From Whitmania pigra (lineage: Eukaryota; Annelida; Clitellata; Hirudinida; Haemopidae), in assembly GCA_021613335.1 (NCBI GenBank), contig JAJTWR010000248.1, positions 750,001 through 814,000 of the forward strand: 64,000 bases of DNA. Direction: 5' to 3'. The position numbers and the translations under genes are program-made. Of this stretch, positions 44,607 through 57,990 are shown one piece after another. The notes beneath the pieces were generated by a model that saw only the letters and a program-made list of their open reading frames with translations, was not told where the DNA came from and searched no databases. Every line of letters starts with the position of its first letter. Within the stretch, counting starts at the first letter, position 1.

Positions 44607-47600
44607 AAAACAAACAAACGTTTCTTCCAATATTGCAATTTACAGGATGACGAAGATGTTGGTAAGGATGCCGATGATGGTGACGATGATGATGATGACG
44701 ATGATGATGAGGATGATAGCGGGTATGGTAAATGTATTCGGAATACCACATGTTAACCAATCAATCATCCAATCAAATCGTAAAATGATAATGAGACGAC
44801 CTCTCTGAATATTGATCAGCCTAATCAAGATTCAGTTTCTGGATTTGGAATTTCTGGGGCGATGATAGTAATGATAACGACGATGACGATGACGATGGCA
44901 AACAAACCCAAAATATTGGTCGGCTAAGCCAACATATTGATTGCACATGTTTTCCCCTGTATTTGTCGTCTATTGGATTTCAATTATTTCTTTGTCCATT
45001 CACTATATTTTATATACTTAACTTAAATAAATCGGATTTTCAGTTAAATTATGCTTCAAAAATTTCGAAATTTTAATATTAATGTTAATAAGAACAAATT
45101 AACATATTTTAAAATAGCAAGCTTGTTTATAGGGCTAGCCAGTCGAGATAAACAAATCAAACATTAACCATTTCCGCCTCCCATCATTAGCATAATTTAT
45201 TAATTAGTATTAAATGCAGTAATTAATCACGAGTGAATAATATTTTCGAATTAGCATTCATTTGCATGTAATTATTAGAAAGTTAAGCTTAAATTTGTTA
45301 AAGCTTACATTTAATTTTATTAAACAGATTTAGGATAACCGTGCCAATGTTAATGTTTTAATATTTGCATATTTAAATGTAAACAAAAAAATAAACATCG
45401 TAATAAATGCAATAATAATTACACTGGTATTGATATTATTAATAATTTCATCAGTTGCAAAAGTTACAACCGACTTGTGATTGTGTGAGTGAGTGAGTGG
45501 ATATCTGAGTGATCGACCTAACGAGTGAGCGATAGTGAATGAGTGAATGCACTAAATGCACGTGAGGTTCCCTTAAAAGCTCATCATCTCTTCAACAACG
45601 CCTTCTTTTTACAACCTCCGTAAATTGGGGAGTTTACGTGTCTCTGTTAATTCAGTTCGGATCGCTCAGCAACTTAAACTTTATAAAACAATTCTTTATT
45701 TAGCTTGCTAAGCATTTTAAGGTAAATATTAAGATAAATTAAAATAAATTCTCTAGTTAAGTTCTTAAAACTGCTGTCTATTTTTCTCGAGCTTACAGGT
45801 TTTACAAACATCGTCGTCATATGACGACAAGGTTTAAATAACCCGAAAGCTCCGCCCCTTGAAATTTAAAAACAAAACAATCACCTGTTATCGCCCTTTT
45901 ATCGACGTCTCATTGTGATAGCTGCATTATCACGTGGTCACCTGCATTGTTCGAGTAATTTCTTTTACCTGTGCAGTCGTTCGGAACACGTTGGCTGTTA
46001 ATAGCACATCTAAAATTGGATGCCTAGAGAGAGTTCGGATATTTGATGTTTGTAGGATTTGTTGCGACAATTTGAAGGATACAACGATACAACTTGTTGA
46101 CACAAAGAGTTGATACAAGGATTCAGGGAGGATCTAGTGTCAAAATGGTTGGTGCTTAAATTTTGTTTGAGAAGATTGTAACTTTTACTTTATGTTTTGA
46201 TTTTAATTTGTTTTTCTGTCGTTGTATTTTGTAATTTCGATTAATGTGATGATTACTAATGCTTGTATTGTTTGCAATGTGTGGGCTGTTTGTAATGTTT
46301 CAAAAATGTGATTTGTATAGTGATCCATATTTAATCTGGTGATTTTAATAGTATGAATCTGATAACTATGAACAGAGAAATAAGGAATCAGAAATTATTC
46401 AAATAATTGTAATTAATATTGCAAATTAATGTTATTAACACCAACCATAACATTAATAACAACAATAACAGTGATGATAATGGTAATAATAATATTAATA
46501 ATAAATAATAATAACGGTAATTATAAAACCAATAACAGTAGTATTATTAACACCAACCATAACATTAATAACAACAATAACAGGGATAATAATAATAGTA
46601 ATAGTAATAATAATAATAATAATAATAATAGTAATTATAAAACCAACAACAGTAGTAACAACTTGGATGATACATTCCAAAAAGAGACATTTTCTCACTA
46701 AACATGTTCACACAAATGTTGAAATGAATCATAGTTTAGCTATGCTGCTTGTTGATTCAAACTTTAAGAAGACGACGTTTATGGCAGTGATGATGATGGT
46801 AGTTATCATGTCGCTGATAATCATACTGGTGATGATGGTGGTTGTGATGATGATCCACCATGGTGATTCAAATGATGAGACTTAGGATGGCGATAAGAGA
46901 TGACGTCATAAATTATTCAAAACGCCAGGAATCGAAGGAGTCCAATTTCTTGGTGCTGTTGGCGCAAATAGACGGCGACGTTGATAATGATAATGATCAC
47001 TGTTGAAATTGTTACTAATAATTAATAATAATAATTTATTAATAATAATAATTTACTAATAATTATTTAATAATAATTTACTAATAATTATTTAATAATA
47101 ATTTACTAATAATTAATTAATAATAATTATTTATGGGAAGATCCAAGATGGTCCTGCTGCGATGGTAAAGATGACTCGGTGATATTATCATAATGATTAT
47201 GATGACGGTAATGATGATGGTGCCTATGACGGTGACGAGGCATTAGTCTTGGCGACGAGTGCCTTTTTTATCTGCTGAGCTCGGGCATTCATTTTCTACT
47301 TTGGCTATTTAAGTAGCCAATGTAAATGGTGAGTAACGATGCTGATAATGATGATCATTTCGATGATGGTGATGTTGATGTTGATCACTTCGATGATTGT
47401 GGTGATGATAGTGATCATTTCGATGGTGGTGGTGGTGATGATGATGATCATTGGTAATCAGGGCCACCGAGACGGGGGCGGCAGGAGGACCAGCAAAATA
47501 TTGGGGGACTGGACAAGGTTTTAAAATATTACTGTCATGACCTTCTTTACGATTGCGATGATGACGATAATCAATGCGATGAAGCTTAATGCGGTTCACA

Positions 47601-48070
47601 GTAATTCGCTGAGTGTAAAAAAATTGATGCGTGTCAAGTTGCGAAATATTTTTGAGGGCAAAAATAATAATAATTTTATGTAATATAATATTATTATAGC
47701 GTCAAAAGGTCAAAAAATCGTGGCTTCCTAAGTGAGTCTAACGATCATCATCATCATCATCATCCCAATGATGACCTACATCAGGAGTCTCAAAAGATTT
47801 GTTGGCCACAATGCTTACTTCTGAAGTCTGGGCGGGCCAAGAGAAAAAGAAAATAAATTTACGAAATTTATTAAATTACGGCGAATTAATAAAAATCTAT
47901 TTAGTGCGAAGCTGTGATGCAGATTCAATTTACGAAAAAGACAACGAATGAATATTTATAAAAATATTTGTAAACAGGTTAATGATGATCTCCGATACAG
48001 TGCAGAATTGCAATCAGAACTTCAATAACAAATAACATGGTGTTTGTTATTCTGATTAATAATATGAAAC
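44607..48070. other. Intergenic region
   Basis: GAT/AAT microsatellites, a 47024-47125 array of AATAATTTACTAATAATTAT-type units, and no supportable gene. Confidence 0.45.
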
Positions 48071-48079
48071 ATGAAACTG

Positions 48080-48365
48080 ATGACTTTATGATGTAATTCT
48101 ATCCCGATGTTCAAAATGAGTGATTACAATCTTAAGTAAGGCATTCAAATGTTCATCAGGCATTTGTGGTCTGTAGCAGGCTTTCATGTACTTTATCTTT
48201 GGAAAAGTCTTCTCAGGCAAACACGTTGTGACATGGTCGGATTGAAGGCATTCGTTAAATTCGACCAAATTTCTTTCTTTAAATATTCCTTCAGGATGTC
48301 ATTGGATAGCGAATCGATAACTTCCATTAGTAAGTCGAGAGGCAAGTCTTCAATGTAAAGTCAAA
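48080..48365 (-). mobile_element. hAT transposase C-terminal fragment (GTF2IRD2/ZBED-like)
   Basis: On the minus strand, LPLDLLMEVIDSLSNDILKE is followed, after a frameshift, by CLPEKTFPKIKYMKACYRPQ and MPDEHLNALLKI. This matches the C-terminal hAT dimerisation region, where family members read CEQTFS-x-MK and LTDEHL. No termini found. Confidence 0.6.
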
Positions 48366-48607
48366 TGGATTTTAGAAGGTTCTTATTTTTCGAGCTAGGA
48401 GAAACGTTTCCAGAACTTTTATAAATATGCGTATATATATATATATATATATGATAATAATAATAATATAATATGCATTATAATTATAATGTGCATTCGA
48501 CGTATGCACGTGAGCGTTCAGTGGTATTAAAGTTATCGTAAACTATACAGTTTTGGCACATTACTTGACAGCTTTTAGTATGCCTTGAGCAGGCTTCCGT
48601 TGTTTTT

Positions 48608-48857
48608 ATTTTTCGAAATAAATATATTTTAGTTTTTCAAAATAAATATATTTTAGTTTTTCAAAATAAATATATTTTAGTTTTTCAAAATAAATATATT
48701 TTAGTTTTTCAAAATAAATATATTTTAGTTTTTCAAAATAAATATATTTTAGTTTTTCAAAATAAATATATTTTAGTTTTTCAAAATAAATATATTTTAG
48801 TTTTTCAAAATAAATATATTTTAGTTTTTAAAAATAAATATATTTTAGTTTTTCAAG
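48608..48857 (+). repeat. 24-bp minisatellite, about ten copies
   Basis: Unit TTTTTCAAAATAAATATATT plus TTAG, nearly perfect, with one C-to-A and one A-to-G variant at the ends. It is followed by a GC-richer GGAGAGCTCCGCGAG segment. Confidence 0.97.
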
Positions 48858-49119
48858 GAGAGCTCCGCGAGTCATCTTTGGAGACTCCTGACCTCATCGT
48901 CATAACATCCTGATTGTTATTTTTATTATTAATTATGTTATTTTTATTATTAAACTAACATGTTTAGCCACCGAAGCAATCAGCCAGCTTTGAACATCAC
49001 AAGACGTGGTGATAATGTCATTGTTCAAATAAATACCCTGTTATATTTTTAATAATAATCTTTCAAGGTAATTAATCTTTTGAAGATAGGAAGCTGCCCA
49101 AGTGTAATTATCCGCTTGA

Positions 49120-49213
49120 TGATGATGATGGTGATGTTGATAATGATGGTGATGTTGATAATGATGGTGATGTTGATAATGATGGTGATGTTGATAATGA
49201 TGGTGATGGAGAG
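49120..49213 (+). repeat. 18-bp minisatellite
   Basis: About four to five copies of GATGGTGATGTTGATAAT. Confidence 0.9.
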
Positions 49214-49924
49214 GATGGTGGTGATGATGCTAATATTTAATTAATTATTTTAGCTTTTGTTCAAATACTCAGGTCGCACCATTGATGTACATCTAAAAAA
49301 TATCATACACGAGCATATAGAAATGTTGCATAGTTCATTAATACTGTTATTAATGATAATATTATTATTATTATCGTTATTATAAATATTTCAATATAAT
49401 CTTACATGGACTTTACAAAACGTTCACGAACCGGACATGACAGACTCATTCGTACATCGATCCACTTTTAAATTCATGCATCGGAAAGCCATGCACTCTA
49501 CTCCCTAGAAATGTGCATAAAGTTAACCATCATTAGTCAATAAATTAGCAACAACAATAATATTAAAAAATAAATATAAATGCAAGCACTTGCATTGCAT
49601 TCGAACGAATTAATAATAAACGTAATAATAATTGCCTGCTCATTATCATAATTAACATCTAATTATAACATCACAAATCATAATTTTGACACCAACCGAT
49701 CGTAACCATGCCTAATTATGGCATTAAAAATCGAAATTAATGGGATTAGTTAATTAATTAATCAATATGTGGGTTGATTTATTACAATATGCTTGCATCG
49801 TAGCCCATGTTCATGGTGATATTATGACTATATTATAATTATTTTACGAATATGTCATGAATGAATTGATTAATTAATATGGGTGATTGAATAATTAATC
49901 ACCCAATCGTCACCATCTCCACAG

Positions 49925-51635
49925 ATGCAATGCATATCCCTCTTCAGCAGCCAGGGAAAAATGAGACTTCAGAAGTGGTACGTTGCCCTCCCCGATAAGG
50001 TCAAGAAGAAGATGACCAGGGAGATGATGACGATTGTGCTGCCGAGAAAAAATAAGATGAGCAACTTCATCGAGTGGAAAGAGTACAAGATCATCTACAA
50101 GAAGTTGGTAGTAGTAGTAGTAGTTGTTGCTGCTGTTGTTGTTGTTGCTGTTGTTGTTGTTGTTGTTGCTGGTGGTGGTGATAGTAGAAGTAGTAGTAGT
50201 ACTTTACGGCAATGACGACGACGTTGTTTTGGCGGTTGTGGTAGTGGCAATAACACTAATTTATGACGATGGCGATGATGACGACGACGACGATGGCAGT
50301 GAAGCTTATGAATGTGCTGGGAGCGCAGTTGTTATTTAATCTCGTTGTTCGTTGGCATGGTAACATACAACCCTAAGCATCATCGTTATCATCAAGGTGG
50401 TCGTCATCGTCACCATTTCAATCATCATCACAATCGAATTCCAACGCAGATGTCCCTAGGGCAGGCTTGGAGTTTCAGCAGATTCTTTCTAATTGAAATG
50501 GCGATAACGCGCGAAGCCGGTTTTACCGTTTCACAATCTATCTCGCACCTGTATTTGGCTCACCTGTTTCAGGTATGCAAGTCTGTACTTCTGCTGCTGC
50601 GTGGAAAAGGGAGACAACGAACTGTTGGTCTTGGAAATCATTCACAGATACGTTGAACTACTGGACAAGTACTTCGGAAATGTGAGTCACCGATGGATGG
50701 AAGGAAGGGTGGATGAGTGAATTGGTGGATGGTTAGCAAAAGTAAATGGGAAAATCGTGTTTTCCTTTCATCGTCATTTGCATCCAGTCATGCGCAACGG
50801 ATTCCTCATTGTCCCTGGTGATGATAGTGATAATAATACTGCTGATGATGCAGGATGATGATGATGATGATAGTCTTGAACTCGAATCAAATCTCAACGT
50901 AAACTTTGGTTGAAAACGATCCTTCCACACACATCAAAGATTTTCTGATTTTATGTAATTATTTTTAATAATAACATTTAAATAACAAATGTCAAGTTTT
51001 ATTATTATAATTAAATCATGAAAATTTTACTATTAAATTACTAAGTTATATCATCAACATATTACAATTTAACTATTTTATTAATTTTTTTTATAATTAA
51101 TGCCTCAGCATGCATATTAATTTATTGATTTATCATTGTCATCACTGCCATCATCACTTTAGTCGTCGTCTCAAGGTCGTCATCATCACTACCATCATTG
51201 TAGTCGCCATCATCATTATCAGCATCACTACCCTCATCGTAGGAAGTAATCACTATCACAATCATCATCATAATTATAGTCAACGTCATCATAATCACCA
51301 TCATCATCGTTCCAGGTTTGCGAGTTGGACATAGTGTTCAACTTTGAGAAGGCCCATTACATCCTCGATGAGTTCATCTTGGGAGGCGAGGTTCAAGACT
51401 CGAGTCAGAAGACCGTCCTCAGCGCCATCAACCAGATGGACATACTCCAGGAGGTGGGCTTTATTGGAAGTTACTAATTAATGTTAATTTTTTAAATTTA
51501 TGGTTAAAATATCATAGCTAATTATTATCATCATTACTATCATAATTAATATTAATATTTATTAGTCAATTATTTGTTAATTTCCAGGAGCATGAAGATC
51601 CTCCAAGTCTCCTCGAGGAATTGGGGTTTACGTGA
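49925..51635 (+). CDS. AP1S: AP-1 complex subunit sigma (clathrin adaptor small chain)
   Basis: Four exons: 49925-50103, 50573-50681, 51316-51453 and 51588-51635 (TGA), giving about 157 residues, the family's normal size. Sigma adaptin is the small core subunit of AP-1, which sorts cargo into clathrin vesicles at the trans-Golgi network and endosomes. Diagnostic stretches are [79 protein letters not shown] and LLEELGFT. In this family the initiator ATG is often on its own upstream exon; here an AG acceptor directly precedes ATGCAATGC. The ATG at 49925 may therefore be residue 1 or 2, and a 5' exon may lie upstream. The donor after exon 1 (gttggt) is weak but gives the right phase (KKYASL; R to K versus relatives). 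Confidence 0.93.
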
Positions 51636-51814
51636 ACAAGTCGAAAAGAAATCACAAAACGATTCTAATCTTCGCTTTTCACGCAATTAATTCTCTTTAA
51701 TTTATCACGTTAACTGAAGAATACAATTATTTGTAATTTATTTTTTATTAATATTATTATTATTTATTATCTGAATATTTCACTTATTTTACATCACTCT
51801 GTGCATTATTACTA

Positions 51815-52090
<276 letters not shown>

Positions 52091-53400
52091 AAATTATTGT
52101 AAATACCAGCCTTCAGATCAGCAATGACCATGCGGCAATCAAAGTCATGTGTTGATATTAAATTTTAAACTGAATTTGAAAAACCTTGTTGTTTTGGTGT
52201 TTTCCATTAGACGCAAATAGGTAATTTATTCATTAATTGGTTGCAAATAAATAAATTATAAGTTAATATATTGATCTTTATTACTTAATTAGTCAGTAAA
52301 TAATGGAGATTACTTAATTAGTTTTTTAGTGGTCTGTTAATTAACGTAATAATTTAGTTGATCATTGTCGTTTAATCAAAGCACTTAAATTGTAAATGTA
52401 TTATCCAGGCATTCTTTTCTTTTCGTCCACAATTGTATGCAGATGGCTATGTGTAGAATTAAAACATGCATCTCTGTTATGTTCATCCTAAGGTACTGTT
52501 AATATATCGTTCCTGGCTACAATATACGAAGTAAAATATTAATTAAATTAAAATTGTAACTCTAAATATTAAATTTCACGAGAAAAATACAAATATCTAG
52601 TTTAAAAATAATAGAACCTAAACATCAATATATTTTTACGAATTCAATTTACGAATATCCGCTAAGGTCGCCAGAGATTCTTAATCGTAATTCAATTTTG
52701 AACCTCTCTAGGTATTTCTATGAATTTGGGTTATAAAATCAATCCTGATTTATATTAAATAAGACATTTAGTTTTTGTATCATTAGTAATTTTATTTTTT
52801 GACGTTCCAAAGTTCAATATTTAAAGAATTTATATTCTCATAAAACTAATATTTAGTTGCCTTATTAAGTAATTAATCGTTAATCATAATTATTTCTGTC
52901 AATGTTAACAAATTAATTAAAATAGTAACAATTGGTAATATAATTGGATAAATTGCAAAGTTACAATTTGTTCACTTACAAACATTTTAATTCAATTTTC
53001 GCAAAATATATGCAACCATTAGGCCTAAATTAAAATTATATAACATTTTTTTATTCTCTTTGAGGATGATGACTAGACTTTAATTGAATTAATATTAATT
53101 ACCTGGTTAGTTATTTAATTGCCTCATTGAATGAGATTCTTACTTGCTGATTGGAACAGGCGATATTGTGACTCCATATGCATCTGTAGTAAAAACAGGT
53201 CATAAGCCCGTGTGAGTGTTGCTGCATGAATGTTCCACTTTAAGCGATATTTTTCAATTCATTGTCGCCATTAAGAACACGATTTAATTTGAAAGATTTC
53301 TAAGAATCCAGTAAAAGATTCATGAAGATAAAAATGATTTATTGCTCTCGCTATTAGATGAGGTTAAGAACCGTTGTCACCCTATTGAATCGTGTCATTC
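52091..53400. other. AT-rich intergenic
   Basis: Nothing recognised. It would contain any promoter and 5' exon of the pantothenate kinase gene. Confidence 0.5.
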
Positions 53401-53442
53401 TTCATTTAAGTAATCATTTCTTTGAAACATACGGGACAGTTT

Positions 53443-56400
53443 ATGCGGATGATTTCAAAATGGATTCCTGTTTTCAGAAGTCGATTGATGGAAAGTCAGA
53501 AGAGCAAACTTCGAGTTGACACGTCAGGAGAAAGTTCAGAAATAAGAGGAGCCGAGGGTGGCAGAGACATGAGTCCGACATCCATGATCATCAACGGGGA
53601 CAGGGGAGTACCGCGTAAGTCAGCTCATGTTTCGTCATCTTTTTGCAGCCCACTAATAAAAACAAGAAAGCTCTTTTGGCTGTTGTTGACACAAGTACCA
53701 AAGTTCAATTCATTCAGCTTCTTAAGGCTTTTAAGCTATGAAAGTGTGGCACAGGGGTAGTGAAAATCTAGCATTTTTTGAACTCTTGACCCAAGCTTCA
53801 GATGAATGATATGTTTTGTTTGGAATATGATTCTATTTTGCCAGATGGAGGAAATTACTGCATGGAATTTTACAGTAAATTGAGTTAATATCTTTGTGTT
53901 GTTTTTGTTTTGTAGTTTTTATTTTATGGCTGAAAACTTACCAACATGTATTTTTTGAGCTCACATTGAATGGATTATTCACTAGAACATAAAAATTAAG
54001 GAAACATTTTATTAGTTTATTCCTGTGTCACTGAATTTTGAATAATTAATGATTGCCTTATTTTTAATTTGTAACTTCTGAATTTTCATCTCAAATTATT
54101 TATATTTTTTTTTATGAATTCTTAAAAGTTCTTAAAAATCAAAGATTTTAATTTTTTATTGAATCATACTTAAAAAAAATTTCTTCTTATTAGCAATGCC
54201 ATGGTTTGGCATGGACATCGGGGGAACGTTGACCAAGCTCATCTATTTCGAACCTTCGGACGCCGAAGAGACACTGGACGGAGATGCCAGGGGCTTCCGA
54301 GATCAGCCGATCAGCAGCGAGGACGTAGAGGTCTTGAGGCGGATCCATCGCTACCTGACGGGCAACGTGGCCTACGGTTCGCACGGCATCAGGGACAAGC
54401 ACCTCGAATTGGCCGTCCCAAAATTTGGGGGGAGGGCAGGCTGCTTTCATTTCATCCGTTTTCCGACCAACGAGATGCACGCTTTCGTCCAGCTGGTCAG
54501 GGACAAAAATCTTCGCAGTTTGGCGACCAGTATCTGTGCCACCGGAGGGGGAGCTTATAAGTTTGAAGCAGATTTTAAAAAAGTCATTGTTATTTAAGTT
54601 TTGTCTTTCAAATCAATGCCCTTAACTTAATGCGGTTAAAAATGGCGGTCGACACAAAATGGACACTTTGCTTTACAATCCATATTCAACAATCACATGC
54701 AAAAGCTATTACAACACTTTGTTATTATTTATCTCCAGTCAATGTGAAAAAACTACAAGACCATTAACACCGACTGGGACATAATACAATCTAAAAAATC
54801 CCACATGTGGCACAATCTCACATTGAACACAATAAAACTGTTGTTATTATAACTATAAATATTAAATCATCACATTATTTCATCATTGTTGATTGTTAGT
54901 TTCATTAATTATTCTATTATTAGCATCACTGTCTATGTTCACAACCACCCAATCATTTATCTGTCTATCCACTCATTCATTTATCCATCTCCCTGTCCAT
55001 TCACTCACCCATCTATCCGTCCATCTATGTGGCACCAATGCCTTTACCACAACCATTCTCATCCAGGAAGTCAACCTGACCCTTCACAAGTTCGACGAAC
55101 TGGACTGCCTCATCCAGGGCGTCCACTTCATTTACCGACACAACCCGCAGATGGAGTGCTACTACTTCGCCAACCCTCTCGGTCCCCCTGAGAACTGCGA
55201 GGTCAAGCACTTCGACTTCAGCGACCCCTACCCCTACCTGATCGTCAACGTCGGCTCGGGGGTGAGCATGTTGACCGTAAGGTCGCCCACCGAGTACAAG
55301 AGGGTTTGTGGAACGAGGTGAGTGGTGATGATGATGATGCCAATGGTGGCAGCTACTACGACGATCCACGTGACCCGGAACTCCCGACCTTTTACAGCCT
55401 GGGCGGGGGTACGTTCCTCGGCCTGTGCTGCCTGCTGACCGGTTGTGAAACGTTCGAGGAAGCCATCGAACTGGCATCCAACGGCGACAACGTCGGAGTC
55501 GACAAGTTCGTCAGGGAGATCTACGGGGGAGACTACGAGAGGTTCGGGCTGCCGGGGGACGTGGTGGCCAGCAGGTGAGCAGGGAGTTGTTGTCGTGTTG
55601 GGGGATGGATTAGAAATATGATGGAATGAAGTGAGAATAGGAATGGTAGAATTGAATGGTTGTAATGGTGGTGATGATGACACTCATTGTGAGTAATGAT
55701 ATTTCTAAACGATGAATTAATGGTTGTAATGATGGTGGTGATGATGACACTCATTGTGAGTAATGATATTTCTAAACGATGAAGTTTCTCAAATTGAGAT
55801 GGATGATAATGATGGCGGTTTTGTTCTGCGTTGTCATGATAATGATGGTTATTGTTTTAAGGAGTTATGAGTGTTTTTGGCCTGAAGTGGTGATTCCTTT
55901 GCTCAACAATGCATTATTATTTGTGGTAGCATTAATTCAGAGCTTATCAATTTTAAGAGTGGATGTAATTTTCAGTGCAATTTTCAACAGTTCTGTTATC
56001 GACTGTTTTGTTGTTAAGAATCGCAAACAATCCCCAATAATTGCAAACAATCCCCAATAATTGGCATTCAATTATGGGTCTTCAATCACATGTCTGCCTA
56101 TCATTTATGAAATACTAATCATTGCATCATCAATATTTTTGTAGTTTTAATCACTTTCATTTTACAAGCATCAGCATTATTATTTTTTGCAATAAGGATT
56201 TAAAGTCAGTAATTTATTATATATATTATATATGTATGTTTACATAACTTCTTAAGCATGATGTGCCAATTATGTGCTTGTGATGATGGTGATGGTGATA
56301 ATGAAGTTGATGATGGTGATGATCAATTGATCAATGATGGTGACGATAATGATGGCCACATGAACATCGCTTTCCAGCTTCGGCAACATGATGTTCTCGG

Positions 56401-57990
56401 AAAAGAGGGAAAACGTCTCCAAGGAGGATTTGGCCAGAGCCACCCTCGTCACCATCACCAACAACATCGGTTCCATCGCCAGGATGTGTGCCATCAATGA
56501 GGTGAGGATGGTGATGGTGATGATAATAATGCTACCTGGACAATGGTGATGATTGCTTTAAAAACAAGTGTTTGCAATAATTAATGGGATGTTATTGGTG
56601 ATTACAAATAATTAACATGGCGGATAATTACATTTTCAATAACCGCAATGGTTACGGTTATAAGTAATTACATGATTAATTGACTATTTTCTCAAGAACC
56701 TTAGAGATTATGATGATAATAGTGATGATGATGATGATGATGATGATAATGATGATGAGATGACAGTGGTGACGATGATTGACAGAAAATAGAGAGGGTG
56801 GTTTTTGTGGGCAACTTCCTCAGGGTGAATACCATCTCCATGAAACTCCTCTCCTATGCCATGGAGTACTGGTCCAAAGGAACCATGAAGGCTTTGTTCC
56901 TGAAGCACGAAGTGAGTTTCGTTGTCATTATCTTTATTGTTGTTATTCATATCATTATTGTTATTAATGCATAATAATATTAAATATAGTATATTTCTTT
57001 ATTTTTTTTGTTGGTTTGTGAGTTTGAATCAAACAAACAAGGCATTATATATACAGAAAAAACAAAAAGCGAAAGCAAATAAATTCAAATAAACCCAAGG
57101 GGCCAGCCTTAAGGAAGCACGCGCTTCTGCTGTCGGACTGATCCTGAAAGTAGTTACATACAAAATCATAAGTTATACACATCCACTCAATAAATATTGT
57201 TTGCCAAATAGTTTTTTTTAATTGTTTGAATAGTAAATAAAGTAATTTGAAAGGGCATGTGTTTAACTGAGTTAGATTTTTGATAGATGAAGATATGGAG
57301 GAGTAAAGTCTTGCGCCATAAGATTGAATTGAGAATAATTTAAGTGTAGATTTGGAAAAAGACAGACTATATTTATGTGTATTAAGTAGAAAGTGTGAAG
57401 GATTGTTATAATTATTGCTTGATATGAAAAAACCAGAGAATATTTTGGGGAGAGAATTGAAATCATATGAAAAGAGCAATTTGTAAATTACGTGAATTTG
57501 TGATATATTTAACAGACTCTTGTTAGAGAAGACAGAAGCAGTTGATGATGAGGGTGATAATAAGAAAATTTTTCGTACAATGCGTTTTTGTTTTATATTC
57601 AATTGATGTAAATGTGTGTTACAAGTAGCTGCCCATATTATATTGCAGTAAGTTAGGTAAGGGTAAATAAGAGAGAAATATAACAGAAGAGCAACTTTTA
57701 TGTCAATAAATGGCCGAATTCTAGAAATTACACCAATGTTCTTAGAAACATGATTTTGAACATAATAGATTATTATGCTACTTTATTGCAATATTTAATA
57801 ATAATATTATTATTTTGTATTTCACTAGGGTTACTTTGGTGCCATGGGTTGCATCATGCAATTGTTAAAGACTTCGCCACCTTCGTCTCATCCCCCCACA
57901 ACCAGCAACCATCACCCACCCGGGTCATCATCTTCCACGCCCGAGGGCAGCTCTCAGGGCCCCACGACAAATGGAGATGTGCTGAGATAG
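53443..57990 (+). CDS. PANK: Pantothenate kinase (eukaryotic PanK1-3 type)
   Basis: Seven coding exons with exact phases: 53443-53614, 54194-54582, 55067-55317, 55398-55574, 56378-56501, 56786-56911 and 57829-57990, giving 466 residues. It phosphorylates pantothenate with ATP, the first and controlling step of CoA synthesis. Landmarks are [19 protein letters not shown] (phosphate loop), [24 protein letters not shown] with the Glu at the catalytic position, [65 protein letters not shown] and GYFGAMG. The N-terminus adds about 58 residues (Ser/Arg-rich, starting MRMISKW), where isoform-specific regulatory or targeting sequence lies in relatives. The C-terminus runs about 40 residues past the normal end as a Ser/Pro/Thr-rich tail. 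The exon 2 donor (gtcatt) is weak. The last intron carries an antisense LINE fragment. Confidence 0.95.
55653..55783 (+). repeat. ~65-bp tandem duplication in PANK intron
   Basis: A unit containing GACACTCATTGTGAGTAATG and ATTTCTAAACGATGAA occurs twice. Confidence 0.9.
57045..57790 (-). mobile_element. LINE reverse-transcriptase C-terminal fragment
   Basis: On the minus strand an open frame runs through [68 protein letters not shown] and [11 protein letters not shown], ending at a stop near 57045. This is the usual C-terminal pattern of CR1/jockey-type reverse transcriptases (..RI-x-x..W..GA-x-x-x-x-S-x-P/S..). It is antisense within the last PANK intron, 5'-truncated, with about 240 codons still open. 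Confidence 0.75.

Noticed and set aside
48608..48857. CRISPR-like array
   Set aside because: Head-to-tail minisatellite with no unique spacers, in a eukaryotic genome.
54190..54597. Overlapping frames on both strands at the PANK exon
   Set aside because: Shadows of the GC-richer pantothenate kinase exon 54194-54582.
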